Assembly: GCA_036388895.1 (NCBI GenBank)
Contig: DASVQY010000026.1
Location: 1-64,000, forward strand
DNA from: SXVE01 sp036388895
GTDB taxonomy: Bacteria; Acidobacteriota; Blastocatellia; Pyrinomonadales; Pyrinomonadaceae
Direction of reading: 5' to 3'
Length of the DNA: 64,000 bases
This document shows positions 15,531-24,344 of the stretch, piece by piece; the first letter of the stretch is position 1, and each line of letters opens with the position of its first letter. The notes under the pieces were generated by a model. It ran no database searches. It was given only the letters and a program-made list of their open reading frames with translations, and was not told where the DNA came from. The translations under genes were made by a program, and so were the position numbers.

Positions 15531-16454
15531 TTACAAAGATTTTGTTCTCACTACGTTAAAGGTCGGCTCGGCGACGACTTTATAATCGGCGGGCGGCGTG
15601 AAAAGCGAGCGGTCGGGTTCGCTGCGGTTAATGTTCGTCAAACGGTAAATTTGCTCGCCGAAACGCGGATCGGAATGTCTCGAATAAACGATCAATTGTA
15701 AATCTTTTGAATACCAGCGTTCATAGACAATCTCTATGTCGCGCTCATTTCCGATTGAACCGGCTGGAATCGTCGTCACCGTTCGCGTTCCTTCAGCTTC
15801 AACGCCGTCAAACGAGCGCGTTCCGAGCGGTTCGCCCTTTCCCGCCCAAGTGCTGGTAGCGGTGGTGAATGTGCCGGTCGTTGCGGCTCCGTTAACCGAG
15901 GGCAGAACAACTACGTGCGATGATTGTTTGGCGGCATTCGATTCCAATTGTTTGGCGGCGTCCGACTCTATTCGGGTTTTTACCGCATGGCTCAGCGATT
16001 GACCGTTGACGATCACGGCGCCTTCGGCGATTCCGGCAATAGTCGGCATCCGGCGAACGGTTTTGTCAGACGGATTTATTATATATCTCTGATTGCTTAC
16101 CGGATCGAAAATAGAAACCGTGTCCTGTAAACCGAGAGCCGGAACGGCATTGCCGAAGGTAACGGCATTGCCGAAGCCGCCTATGCTCGAGCCGCCTTCG
16201 CGCCGGAAACGTCCTTCGCTGTCGCGGTACATACGCGTCGTGTAGCTGCGCGTTATTTTATTGCCGTCGGGCAGAGTCTGGATGCTCTCGTTGACGGCTT
16301 CCGCCGAAAACGGCGAGCCTTTGACGACCGCTGTCGCAGTAGTGGCGATGATTTCAGCCGCTACTTTTCCTCCGGCGGTTCGCACCTCTTGCTGGGCATC
16401 AGCCCATAACGGCATACATAAAACGAATAATAAAAGTGCCGGTAAATATTTCAT
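15531..16454 (-). CDS. Secreted hypothetical protein of the ECF cassette
   Basis: A 307-residue protein with a clear signal peptide (MKYLPALLLFVLCMPLWADA). I do not recognise a catalytic domain. The mature part is beta-rich and has segments such as RMYRDSEGRFRREGG, ISIFDP-like VSIFDPVSNQRYIINP, and a C-terminal ERWYSKDLQLIVYSRHSDP. The style is common in Acidobacteria next to ECF sigma factors. It is third in a minus-strand cassette after a sigma factor and a membrane protein, so it may be an output or part of sensing. AGGAG precedes the ATG. Confidence 0.75.
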   Translation of the reverse strand: MKYLPALLLFVLCMPLWADAQQEVRTAGGKVAAEIIATTATAVVKGSPFSAEAVNESIQTLPDGNKITRSYTTRMYRDSEGRFRREGGSSIGGFGNAVTFGNAVPALGLQDTVSIFDPVSNQRYIINPSDKTVRRMPTIAGIAEGAVIVNGQSLSHAVKTRIESDAAKQLESNAAKQSSHVVVLPSVNGAATTGTFTTATSTWAGKGEPLGTRSFDGVEAEGTRTVTTIPAGSIGNERDIEIVYERWYSKDLQLIVYSRHSDPRFGEQIYRLTNINRSEPDRSLFTPPADYKVVAEPTFNVVRTKSL

Positions 16455-16501
16455 TGTTTTCTCCTTCTTTTTTATTTATTGAATTCTCTAAGCTGTTGAA
16501 T

Positions 16502-17233
16502 TTAATCAACAAATCGAATCGCTCTGGCTACGCCGTCGGCGCCGACGAGCAAATCGGTTTTGATTTTTTCGGATTCGTTTTCAATCGGAATATTCACGCC
16601 GAGCGCGAAGACGGAAGAACGGGGAAGTTCGGCGCGGATTATTTGCAGACCTTCGTTGGCTTCGATTGGAGCGCCATGCGCCAGCGCGTAAAACTCCCGA
16701 TTTGGTTCTTTTGCTTCTACGGGCGTTTGTTTTTTTATAATTTTAGGTTTCCGCGCCGGTCCGGGTGTCTTAAAGTTTATTTTTTCAACTTTTGCTTGAT
16801 TGAAGTTTGTTCGAGTTCTGATCGCAGTTTTTTTGATAACCGGAATTTCCGGCGAATCGTTAAAAACTTGCTCGAATTGTTGAATTTCAGATGCTTCCGT
16901 CTGCATTTGAACTTGCGGCACGAAGGCTTGCTCGACTTGCCGCGGCGATTCGACGAATAAAACTACGCAGAGCGCGGCGAAAAACAAAACAGTTAATGCG
17001 GTAGAAACCGCAAAGCTTTTTTGCCGATTCCAAAACTGAAAATTTCGCCAAAAGTCAAAGAAACCGTTCGATTCGCGCTTGTTTTGTTCGACTTTAATTC
17101 TCGCTTTTACTGAATCGAAAAGCTGCGGCGCGGCGACGATGCGGTCGAGTTCTTCGCTTTGCATTTTCGTCGCTTCGAGCAGTTTGCGCCCGATGCGGTC
17201 GAGTTTCTGATTTTGTAAATCGCGTTTATTCAT
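16502..17233 (-). CDS. Single-pass membrane protein, probable anti-sigma factor
   Basis: A 243-residue protein. Residues 1-75 are cytoplasmic (NQKLDRIGRKLLEATKMQSE), one transmembrane helix follows (AVSTALTVLFFAALCVVLFV), then a periplasmic part with a Pro/Lys-rich linker and a small C-terminal domain. It directly follows an ECF sigma gene (36 nt gap), the usual place for the cognate anti-sigma factor. There is no clear zinc-binding HxxxCxxC motif, so the role is inferred from position and topology. No ribosome site stands out. Confidence 0.65.
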   Translation of the reverse strand: MNKRDLQNQKLDRIGRKLLEATKMQSEELDRIVAAPQLFDSVKARIKVEQNKRESNGFFDFWRNFQFWNRQKSFAVSTALTVLFFAALCVVLFVESPRQVEQAFVPQVQMQTEASEIQQFEQVFNDSPEIPVIKKTAIRTRTNFNQAKVEKINFKTPGPARKPKIIKKQTPVEAKEPNREFYALAHGAPIEANEGLQIIRAELPRSSVFALGVNIPIENESEKIKTDLLVGADGVARAIRFVD

Positions 17234-17269
17234 TCTCCAATCTTAAAGACGTTTTGTACAAAAAATTGG

Positions 17270-17953
17270 TTACAAAAACTTTTGCAGAATTTTCCGCAGT
17301 GAATTTCTGGCTCGAAAAGCTCGGACCTTTATTTTTGAATTCGACCAGCCGGTGATCTGCGCGACTTCTCCGACGCTTAATTCTTCGGCGTCGAGCATCT
17401 GCAAAATTGCGCGGTCTTCCGCCTTCAAATTCGACAAAAGTTTTTCCGCCAAATCTCGTTGGGCGAGAAAATGTTCGACCGTTTTTTCATTGTTCGAACA
17501 TTCCGAAAATAGAATTTCGGTTTCCGGTTCGGAAAGCTCGCAAAGCAGATTTTCCGGTTTGCGTCTTTGAGTTCTGAGCGAGTCGAGACAAACGTTCGTC
17601 GTGATTTTGCCGAGCCATCCGGCAAACGAAAAATCGTGTTCGCCGCGAAAACACTTTAATTCAAAGTAAACTTTGGAAAAGCTAATCTGAATGATTTCTT
17701 CGATTTGTTCGGGACGGCGAAAATACCTCGAAGCGATAGCCGCGACCAGACGTTTATAGCGGTCGAAAATATCTTCAAAAGCCGCTTCATCGCCGCTTAA
17801 AACCAGTTCGACAAGCTGAAAATCCGTCTTTTCGACGGAAATCGGCGCGTCCGCGCTTTTTTCCTCAGAACGGGAAATTTGTATTTCGTCTTGCCAAGCC
17901 GTCGTGCAGTTCATTTCGGATTTTGAATTTGATTTAATTGACAGTCGCACCAC
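17270..17953 (-). CDS. ECF-type RNA polymerase sigma factor
   Basis: A sigma-70 family protein of about 214-227 residues. Region 2 is visible (DIFDRYKRLVAAIASRYF, then PEQIEEIIQISFSKVY) and region 4 is a helix-turn-helix (LSVGEVAQITGWSNSKIKVR). These factors redirect RNA polymerase to envelope or stress genes, and are held by a membrane anti-sigma factor, here probably the next gene. The start is uncertain: GTG at 17953 or ATG at 17914, neither with a good ribosome site. The region 2 core begins near residue 45 of the long form, so the N-terminal 40 residues are poorly supported. Confidence 0.88.
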   Translation of the reverse strand: MVRLSIKSNSKSEMNCTTAWQDEIQISRSEEKSADAPISVEKTDFQLVELVLSGDEAAFEDIFDRYKRLVAAIASRYFRRPEQIEEIIQISFSKVYFELKCFRGEHDFSFAGWLGKITTNVCLDSLRTQRRKPENLLCELSEPETEILFSECSNNEKTVEHFLAQRDLAEKLLSNLKAEDRAILQMLDAEELSVGEVAQITGWSNSKIKVRAFRARNSLRKILQKFL

Positions 17954-18076
17954 AAGACGCTGAGCGCGGCGAATCGGTTACAAATTTTACCGAAAAAATA
18001 TGTCAGTGGCGGCGGCTATCAATATCAACGACGGGCAGATGGATAATGTTTTCTGTTTTTATTGGATTTTAAGAAT

Positions 18077-18133
18077 AAAAAAATGGAAAAGCCGCGTAAT
18101 CTGAAATTAATTACGCGGCTTTTCCATTTTTTT
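18077..18133 (-). terminator. Long terminator after the response regulator gene
   Basis: A perfect 24-bp inverted repeat (18077-18100 and 18110-18133) with a 9-nt loop. The core is GGAAAAGCCGCGTAAT, with seven A and seven T at the ends, so it can act in both directions. It lies 17 nt after the stop of the minus-strand response regulator. Confidence 0.92.
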
Positions 18134-18149
18134 ATAAATTAATCGCTGT

Positions 18150-18515
18150 TTAAGGCGAAAGATATTGTTCGAGAATCGGCTCAAGATTATTGAAATCGAG
18201 CGGCTTGTTGATTAAGTCGTCGCAGCCGGCTTCGATTGCCCGGCGGTAGTAAGAATTTCCGTAAGCGGTGACCGCAATAATCGGAACTTTGCCGTAGCCG
18301 TCAAACTTCCTGATAATTTGCGTTGCAGTCAGCCCGTCCATGTTCGGAAGCGACAAATCCATCAAAATCAAATCGGGATGATTTTGTTTGGCGCTTTCGA
18401 CGGCTTCGTTTCCATCTGCTGCTTCGAGGACTTCGTAGCCGAATCTTTGCAGCAGAAACTTCATCATCGTGCGAATATCAGCGTAATCTTCAACAATCAA
18501 AACGGTTTTTGGCAT
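18150..18515 (-). CDS. Single-domain response regulator (receiver only)
   Basis: A 121-residue CheY-like receiver with no output domain. Phospho-acceptor Asp53 lies in LILMDLSLPNMDG. The acidic pair (VEDYAD) is at the N-terminus, Thr83 in AVTAYG, and Lys104 in INKPLD. It would relay phosphate from an unlinked histidine kinase; no kinase is in the window. I used the ATG at 18515; a TTG six codons upstream is possible. It is a single-gene unit closed by a strong terminator. Confidence 0.9.
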   Translation of the reverse strand: MPKTVLIVEDYADIRTMMKFLLQRFGYEVLEAADGNEAVESAKQNHPDLILMDLSLPNMDGLTATQIIRKFDGYGKVPIIAVTAYGNSYYRRAIEAGCDDLINKPLDFNNLEPILEQYLSP

Positions 18516-18533
18516 ATCATTAATACTAAACAA

Positions 18534-18927
18534 CCTAAACTATTTAATATCATACAAAAAGCATCAAACAATTGCCACTAATTTTTTAACTTGTCAGAAA
18601 AACGAGCGAATGATTTTCTATAAATTGTGAAAACTTCAATTAAATTTCATAACTTTAAAACAGAACTTTTTTATTTGGTTTTTCCTTATTAAGCATTGTC
18701 TGAAATCTCGGAAATCAAAACCGAAAGACGAGGTTTGTCTGTTATTTGAACCGGGAAATCGGTTCGGGAAAAAGTCTTCAAAAATTAATCAATCTGAGTT
18801 TTGCGGAATGTGGGTTTGTTTTGCTCGGGATTCGCGTTTATTATTTGTGTTTTCAAAAAGAGACGAATGGATTTATATAATTCAGAAGATTCAAAATTAA
18901 ATGCCGCGAACTTGAAAACCGAAAATT
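18534..18927. other. Intergenic region without a recognisable gene
   Basis: About 390 bp of AT-rich DNA between the divergent response regulator and the probable selenoprotein. It must hold the promoters of both, but no promoter is convincing. A 29-codon frame from 18867 overlaps the next gene and was not accepted. Confidence 0.5.
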
Positions 18928-19500
18928 ATGGCTTGGATAAAAACGATTCCGTATGAACAGGCAGATGAAAAACTGCAAAAAATTTTAATGGAAACGCGGA
19001 TGAATTACCCGCAGGAATATGCGACGCCGGCACCGAAAGCGAGCAACATTAACGAATCAATCGTTGATTCGCATACATTAATACCGGAAGCACTTTTTCA
19101 TGCTTTTTCTACTTTCAGCGCGTTAATGTCGCCCGAATTGCCGCTTGAACGCCGTCAGCATGAAATGATTGCGACGCTGGTTTCAGCGACAAACGATTGT
19201 CATTACTGAGTGGAATCTCACGCGGAGTTTCTGCGTCGAGTGACTTTGGACGATGATTTGATCGAAGCGATTCGTCGAGATTACAGAACCGCTCCGATTT
19301 CAGATGCCGAGCGCGTCATGTGCGAATACGTGGAGCAGCTTACAAAGGACGCGACAAAAATTCATCCCCGATTTCACGAAAGATTGCGCGCCGCCGGTTT
19401 TGATGATCGGGGAATTTTGCAAATAACATTGATTGCGTCGTGGTTCAATTACATCAATCGCGTAGCGGACGCTCTGGGAATCGGGCGCGAACAAACTTAA
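18928..19500 (+). CDS. AhpD/peroxidase-related protein with in-frame UGA, probable selenoprotein
   Basis: One open frame of 190 codons is interrupted only by TGA at 19207-19209. Both halves belong to the same carboxymuconolactone decarboxylase/AhpD-like 'peroxidase-related' family. Before the TGA: HEMIATLVSATNDCHY. After it: VESHAEFLRRV, then CEYVEQLTKDATKI, LRAAGFDDRGILQ, and ASWFNYINRVADALG. The family motif here is CxxCxxxH, and TGA stands exactly at the second cysteine, giving Cys91-x-x-Sec94-x-x-x-His98. A SECIS-like hairpin follows the UGA at the right distance. The protein is probably a thiol/selenol peroxidase or reductase. The alternative is a nonsense mutation, but TGA falling on the redox cysteine makes that unlikely. 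No sel genes are in the window. Confidence 0.82.
19207..19240 (+). promoter_or_regulatory. UGA codon with bacterial SECIS-like hairpin
   Basis: Seven nt after UGA a hairpin begins: CTC (19217-19219) and ACGCGG (19220-19225) pair with CTGCGT (19231-19236) and GAG (19238-19240), with one bulged C and one G-U, nine pairs in all. The apical loop AGUUU (19226-19230) starts 16 nt after UGA and has G then U at its second and third positions. This fits bacterial SECIS elements, which place a small loop with a G among its first bases 16-37 nt after UGA. Confidence 0.75.
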
Positions 19501-19524
19501 AGTGTCTTCACAATCGAATAATTT

Positions 19525-20106
19525 ATGAAAAGAATTTGTGTTTTTTGCGGCTCGAACAACGGGTCGAATCCGATTTATTTAGAAACGGCGGAAAAAGTCG
19601 GAGAATTTTTAGCCGCGAATAATATCGAGCTCGTTTACGGCGGCGGTCGAGTCGGTTTGATGGGGAAAATCGCCGATACGGTTTTGGCTCGCGGCGGAAA
19701 GGTCATCGGCGTAATACCCGAATCTTTGGCGGTTAAAGAAATCGCTCATCAGTATACGACCAAACTTCACGTCGTTGACTCGATGCACGAGCGAAAGGCG
19801 CTGATGGCTGAATACGCTGACGGATTTATCGCGCTGCCTGGCGGTTTCGGAACTTTTGAAGAGTTTTGCGAAATTGTCACCTGGGCGCAATTGGGAATTC
19901 ACCGAAAGCCGTGCGCTCTGCTGAATGTCGCCGGTTTCTACGACAATCTAATCGCGATGTTTGATTATTCAGCGTCGCAAAATTTTATACGCGGCGAACA
20001 TCGAAATCTGGTTTTAGTCGGCGAAGACATAGAAAATTTGTTCGGGTTAATGAAAAATTATCGTCCGCCCGAAATCGAGAAATGGCTCGATAAAAAATCT
20101 ACTTAG
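19525..20106 (+). CDS. LOG-family nucleoside 5'-monophosphate phosphoribohydrolase
   Basis: A 193-residue Rossmann-fold protein of the LOG/TIGR00730 family. It shows CVFCGSNNGSNP at the N-terminus, YGGGRVGLMGKIADTVL, the catalytic-site motif PGGFGTFEEF, and TWAQLGIH. Relatives release the base from cytokinin ribotides or from AMP-like nucleotides; in bacteria the physiological substrate is usually unknown. It starts 24 nt after the probable selenoprotein and hutI follows after 20 nt, so the three genes may form one transcript. Confidence 0.9.
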   Translation: MKRICVFCGSNNGSNPIYLETAEKVGEFLAANNIELVYGGGRVGLMGKIADTVLARGGKVIGVIPESLAVKEIAHQYTTKLHVVDSMHERKALMAEYADGFIALPGGFGTFEEFCEIVTWAQLGIHRKPCALLNVAGFYDNLIAMFDYSASQNFIRGEHRNLVLVGEDIENLFGLMKNYRPPEIEKWLDKKST

Positions 20107-20126
20107 ATTTATAAAACAGTTATAAA

Positions 20127-21506
20127 ATGAACGACTGCGATTTGATTATTCACAATGCCAGCCAACTCGTTACTTGCGCTTCCGGTGGAAAACCGAAACG
20201 CGCCGCTGAAATGCAAAACGTCGGCTTAATTGAAAACGGAGCCGTCGCCGTTCGGGATGGGAAAATCGTCGCCGTAGGAAAATTCGATAAAATTTTGAGC
20301 GAATTTGAAGCGGAAAACGCGATTGACGCGCAGGGGAAAACGGTTGCGCCCGGATTTGTTGAATGCCACACGCACATCGTTTACGCCGGAAATCGGCTCG
20401 ACGAATTTGAATTGAAAATAAAAGGCGCGAATTATCTGGAAATTTTAGCGTCGGGCGGCGGCATTATTTCGACCGTAAAACATACAAGAAAAGCGAGCTT
20501 GACGGAATTGATCGAAGAGAGCCGCAAACGCCTGGACAAAATGCTCGCGCTCGGCGTGACGACGTGCGAAGTGAAAACCGGTTACGGTTTGAACACTGAA
20601 ACGGAATTGAAAATGCTCGGCGCGATTTTCAAGTTGAATAAAACGCACGTTGTTGACCTCGTTCCGACATTATTGGCGGCGCACACCGTTCCGCCCGAAT
20701 ACAAAGGGAAAGAAGACGAGTACGTTGATTTAATCTGCACCGAAACATTGCGATACGCGCTTCAATTGTACGCTCTCGAAAAAATTGATTTCGACGAAAA
20801 GCTGCAAAAAATGATGAAAGAAGGAGAAGGTGCGGGAATCGGTTCTTTCCAATTTTCCGAGCCTTCGTGGTCGGCGGTAATGCGGGACAATCCGTTTTTT
20901 ATTGACGTTTTTTGCGAAAAAAACGCTTTCGATTTAGAACAATCAAGAAAGATTTTGGAAGCGGGCAAGCGATACGGAATGAAAATAAAGGCGCACGTTG
21001 ACGAGTTTACAAATCTTGGCGGCGCGCGAATGGCAATCGAACTCGGCGCAACCTCGATTGATCATCTCGATAAAATTTCCGAAAAGGAAATCTGGCTTTT
21101 AGCCGATTCCGATTGCATCGGAGTCATTACGCCGACGGTGAATTTCAATCTCGGTTCGGCTGAATTCGCCGACGCTCGAAAATTGATTGATTCGGGCTGC
21201 GCAATCGCCGTTTCGACCGATTACAATCCCGGTTCAGCGCCTTGCCCGTCGCTTCCCGCCGCGATGGCTATAGCTTGCCGTTATCAAAAACTTCTGCCGT
21301 CCGAAGCGTTTAACGCGGCAACGATCAACGCCGCTTTTGCCGTCGGTTTGGGCGACAAAATCGGCTCGATTGAAGCGGGAAAACAGGCGGATTTGATAAT
21401 TTTCGACACCGACGATTACAGGGAAATCGCTTATGAATTCGGCGGAAACATGATTAGTAAAGTTATAAAAAACGGCAAGATTGTCGCTTTGCCCGAAAAA
21501 GTCTAG
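20127..21506 (+). CDS. hutI: Imidazolonepropionase
   Basis: HutI opens imidazolonepropionate to formiminoglutamate. The amidohydrolase fold shows the first metal motif VECHTHIVYAG, LASGGGIISTVKHTR, KTGYGLNTETELKML, KAHVDEF, TSIDHLDK, VSTDYNPG and the C-terminal GSIEAGKQADLIIFD. Length is 459 residues against about 400-420 in the family. An extra segment of about 40 residues lies around residues 214-256 (EKIDFDEKLQKMMKEGEGAG and following), just before VDVFCEK-like IDVFCEKNAFD. Its codon use matches the rest of the gene, so the insertion is not recent. Confidence 0.94.
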   Translation: MNDCDLIIHNASQLVTCASGGKPKRAAEMQNVGLIENGAVAVRDGKIVAVGKFDKILSEFEAENAIDAQGKTVAPGFVECHTHIVYAGNRLDEFELKIKGANYLEILASGGGIISTVKHTRKASLTELIEESRKRLDKMLALGVTTCEVKTGYGLNTETELKMLGAIFKLNKTHVVDLVPTLLAAHTVPPEYKGKEDEYVDLICTETLRYALQLYALEKIDFDEKLQKMMKEGEGAGIGSFQFSEPSWSAVMRDNPFFIDVFCEKNAFDLEQSRKILEAGKRYGMKIKAHVDEFTNLGGARMAIELGATSIDHLDKISEKEIWLLADSDCIGVITPTVNFNLGSAEFADARKLIDSGCAIAVSTDYNPGSAPCPSLPAAMAIACRYQKLLPSEAFNAATINAAFAVGLGDKIGSIEAGKQADLIIFDTDDYREIAYEFGGNMISKVIKNGKIVALPEKV

Positions 21507-21733
21507 CAGCAAATCCGGCGGTTTGTTGCAAATAATGACCGAATGTTCGACAATGCGTTTTAAGGAAGAAAACCTCTTCAGCCTTTCAAATTTCCGTATA
21601 GAAACGAAAATTAAAAAGCGAAATTCGTTAATTTTAAAAATAACTTCGTGTCGCCGGTGTCAGCACCGACTTCATCTGACCATTTGAAAGGTGATGGTCG
21701 GTTTAATATTTAGAAATAATCGCTAAACGTTCA

Positions 21734-24286
21734 ATGAAATCAATTTTATCTTTTCTTTTTATAGTTTCCTTTTGTTTCCATCCGCTCAGCGCTCTGGCGC
21801 AGCAGTCGTCGCCGCAACAATCGGTTAAAAAATTCGATCTGACCGTTGATAATATTATGCGCGGCGCGGATTTAATCGGTTATGAACCGGACGACGTTCG
21901 CTGGTCCCGCGACAGCCGAAAAATTTATTTTCGCTGGAAACGCGCCGGAGAGCCGCGCATTCAGGAATATTCTACTTATGCGGCGAATCGGGACGGCGGC
22001 GATTTACGAAAACTTTCCGATGAAGAAGCGAAACAGGCTCCGCCCGTGTCCGGCGATTTGTCCGAGGACAAAAAGTTAACCGTTTTTGCGGAAAACGGGG
22101 ATGTTTTTCTTTACGACCACGAAAAGGGAATGCGGCGGCAGATAACCGACACGACAGAAATCGAAACGAATCCGCGTTTCGCCGGTGACGAGCGGCGTAT
22201 TTATTTTACGCGTCAGAATAACCTTTTCGCTTTGTCGCTCAATGAAGGCGTTTTGGAGCAATTAACCGATGTTCGCGCCGCCGGAGCGCCAACCCCGGAC
22301 GCGCAAAAAAAGGGAACGGAAAGCCAGGAAACGATTAAAAAAGAAGAGCGCGAATTGCTCGAAGTCATTCGCGAACGCGCTGAAAAACGCGAGCAGGACG
22401 AGAAAAAGCGAAAGGAACGTGAAAAACGAAAGCCTTTTCAGCTGGCGCAAGGTCAAACAATCGCAAATTTAGCGCTCTCGCCCGACGGAACTTACGTCGT
22501 CGCGGTCGTTAACGAAGCCGCTCCACTAGCGAAAAATACGATTGTTCCGAATTACGTTACCGAATCGGCTTACACCGAAGATATTCCGGCGCGAACGAAA
22601 GTCGGAGACGTGCAGGGACGCAGCCGTATGGCGATTATTAACGTCGAGAACGGCGAATCGAAATGGGTCGAACACGGTCAAAAAGTCGAAATCGCGCCGC
22701 GCGTTCAGACGAAAACCGAAGGAAACGCGACTGATCAAGCAGCACAGCAGCGCGGAACCGGACAAAATCAGCCGCAAGCGCAGCCAATACAAAATCAGCA
22801 GAATCAGCAGAATCAACAAACGCAAAATCAACAGGCGCAAAACGCCGCTCGCGCGCAGCAGACTGAAAACGCACAGCAAACGAAGTCTCAGGACCGGGAA
22901 GTTCAGCTTTTCGCTTTGCAATGGTCGGAAGATGGAAAAAACGCTGTTTTGCAGGCGCGATCCGCCGATAACAAAGACCGCTGGATTTTGCTGCTCGATC
23001 CGGCTACCGGAAAAACAAAAGTTCTCGCGTCTGTTCACGACGACGCGTGGGTCGGCGGTCCCGGAGCTTTTACAATCGGCTGGCTGCCCGACAATCGACG
23101 CATTTATTTTCAATCCGAGCGCGACGGATTTTCGCATCTTTACACGGTTTCGATTGACGGCGGCGCTCCGGTTCAACTAACTTCCGGGCAGTTTGAAGTT
23201 TCTGACGTGCGGCTTTCCGAAGACAAAACGAAATTTTATTTCACCTCGAGCGAAGTCAGTTTTTTTGAACGAAATCTTTATTCGATGCCGACGAGCGGCG
23301 GAGCGAGAACGCGGTTGACGACGATGGCGGGAAATAACCAGGTTGTCGTTTCGCCGGACGAAACCGCGCTCGCGCTCGTTCGTTCTTACAGCAACAAACC
23401 GCCCGAACTTTATATTGCGCCGAACAAAACCGGAACGGCTGAAAATGAAATCAAACAAATAACCGTTTCGCCGACTGACGAATGGCGTTCGTACAACTGG
23501 ATCGAGCCGCCGATTGTTTCGTTCAAAGCGCGCGACGGCGCGACCGTTTACGCGCGGCTTTACAAACCGAAAAACTTCAAAAAAGGCGGTCCGGCTGTTG
23601 TTTTCGTTCACGGCGCGGGCTATCTGCAAAACGTGCATAATTGGTGGAGCACTTACTTTCGTGAGTATATGTTTCATCATTTGCTGATGGAGCGAGGCTA
23701 CACGGTTCTGGACGTTGATTATCGCGGCTCAGCCGGTTACGGGCGCGATTGGCGAACTGGAATTTACCGTTATATGGGCGACAAAGATTTGACCGACCAC
23801 GTTGATGCCGCCGGTTATTTGGTGAAAGAACACGGAGTTGATGCCAAACGCATGGGGATTTACGGCGGATCGTACGGCGGATTCATCACTTTGATGGCGA
23901 TGTTTACGACGCCGGACGTTTTCGCGGCAGGCGCTGCGCTACGTCCCGTCACCGATTGGGCGCATTACAATCATCCGTACACTTCGAATATTTTGAATCT
24001 GCCGCAAAACGATTTGGAAGCCTACAAGCGAAGCTCGCCGATTTATCACGCGGATGGTTTGAAGGGCGCACTGCTGATTTGTCACGGAATGGTTGACGTA
24101 AACGTGCATTTTCAAGACAGCGTGCGGCTCGCGCAAAAACTTATTGAATTGCGCAAAGAAAATTGGGAGCTCGCCGTTTATCCGGTCGAAGATCACGGAT
24201 TCGTCCAACCGACGAGCTGGGCGGACGAGTACAAGCGAATTTTGAAATTGTTTGAAGCAAACCTTCAGCCGCGCGCTAAAAAATAA
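21734..24286 (+). CDS. Secreted S9-family prolyl-oligopeptidase-like peptidase
   Basis: An 850-residue exported peptidase of the DPP-IV/acylaminoacyl-peptidase group. A signal peptide (ending near ALAQQS) precedes a beta-propeller of WD40-like repeats, then a C-terminal alpha/beta hydrolase. The catalytic triad is Ser713 in GGSYGG, Asp788 in GMVDVNVH and His821 in VEDHGFVQ. The propeller contains a charged stretch near residues 195-235 and a Gln/Asn-rich stretch near 335-388 (QNQQNQQNQQTQNQQ), probably a flexible loop. Such enzymes trim oligopeptides outside the cytoplasm. It lies between hutI and hutH, with gaps of 227 and 58 nt. Confidence 0.93.
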   Translation: MKSILSFLFIVSFCFHPLSALAQQSSPQQSVKKFDLTVDNIMRGADLIGYEPDDVRWSRDSRKIYFRWKRAGEPRIQEYSTYAANRDGGDLRKLSDEEAKQAPPVSGDLSEDKKLTVFAENGDVFLYDHEKGMRRQITDTTEIETNPRFAGDERRIYFTRQNNLFALSLNEGVLEQLTDVRAAGAPTPDAQKKGTESQETIKKEERELLEVIRERAEKREQDEKKRKEREKRKPFQLAQGQTIANLALSPDGTYVVAVVNEAAPLAKNTIVPNYVTESAYTEDIPARTKVGDVQGRSRMAIINVENGESKWVEHGQKVEIAPRVQTKTEGNATDQAAQQRGTGQNQPQAQPIQNQQNQQNQQTQNQQAQNAARAQQTENAQQTKSQDREVQLFALQWSEDGKNAVLQARSADNKDRWILLLDPATGKTKVLASVHDDAWVGGPGAFTIGWLPDNRRIYFQSERDGFSHLYTVSIDGGAPVQLTSGQFEVSDVRLSEDKTKFYFTSSEVSFFERNLYSMPTSGGARTRLTTMAGNNQVVVSPDETALALVRSYSNKPPELYIAPNKTGTAENEIKQITVSPTDEWRSYNWIEPPIVSFKARDGATVYARLYKPKNFKKGGPAVVFVHGAGYLQNVHNWWSTYFREYMFHHLLMERGYTVLDVDYRGSAGYGRDWRTGIYRYMGDKDLTDHVDAAGYLVKEHGVDAKRMGIYGGSYGGFITLMAMFTTPDVFAAGAALRPVTDWAHYNHPYTSNILNLPQNDLEAYKRSSPIYHADGLKGALLICHGMVDVNVHFQDSVRLAQKLIELRKENWELAVYPVEDHGFVQPTSWADEYKRILKLFEANLQPRAKK

Positions 24287-24344
24287 TTGGAGTAAACCAA
24301 GCGCTCACGGCTGCAACAAAATATTAAATTTTGATTGATTTTTA

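Noticed and set aside
18867..18956. A 29-codon frame beginning ATGGATTTATATAATTC upstream of the selenoprotein
   Set aside because: It overlaps the start of the next gene in another frame, has only a weak ribosome site and no family signal.
18928..19500. Reading the AhpD-like locus as two separate short genes or a nonsense pseudogene
   Set aside because: The halves are contiguous in one frame, the second half has no start codon context of its own beyond a GTG, and UGA falls on the redox cysteine with a SECIS-like hairpin behind it.
22526..23180. Long frames on both strands inside the S9 peptidase gene (over 200 codons)
   Set aside because: They arise from the Gln/Asn-rich and GC-skewed stretch of the peptidase gene; their products are Arg/Ser/Leu-rich shadows.
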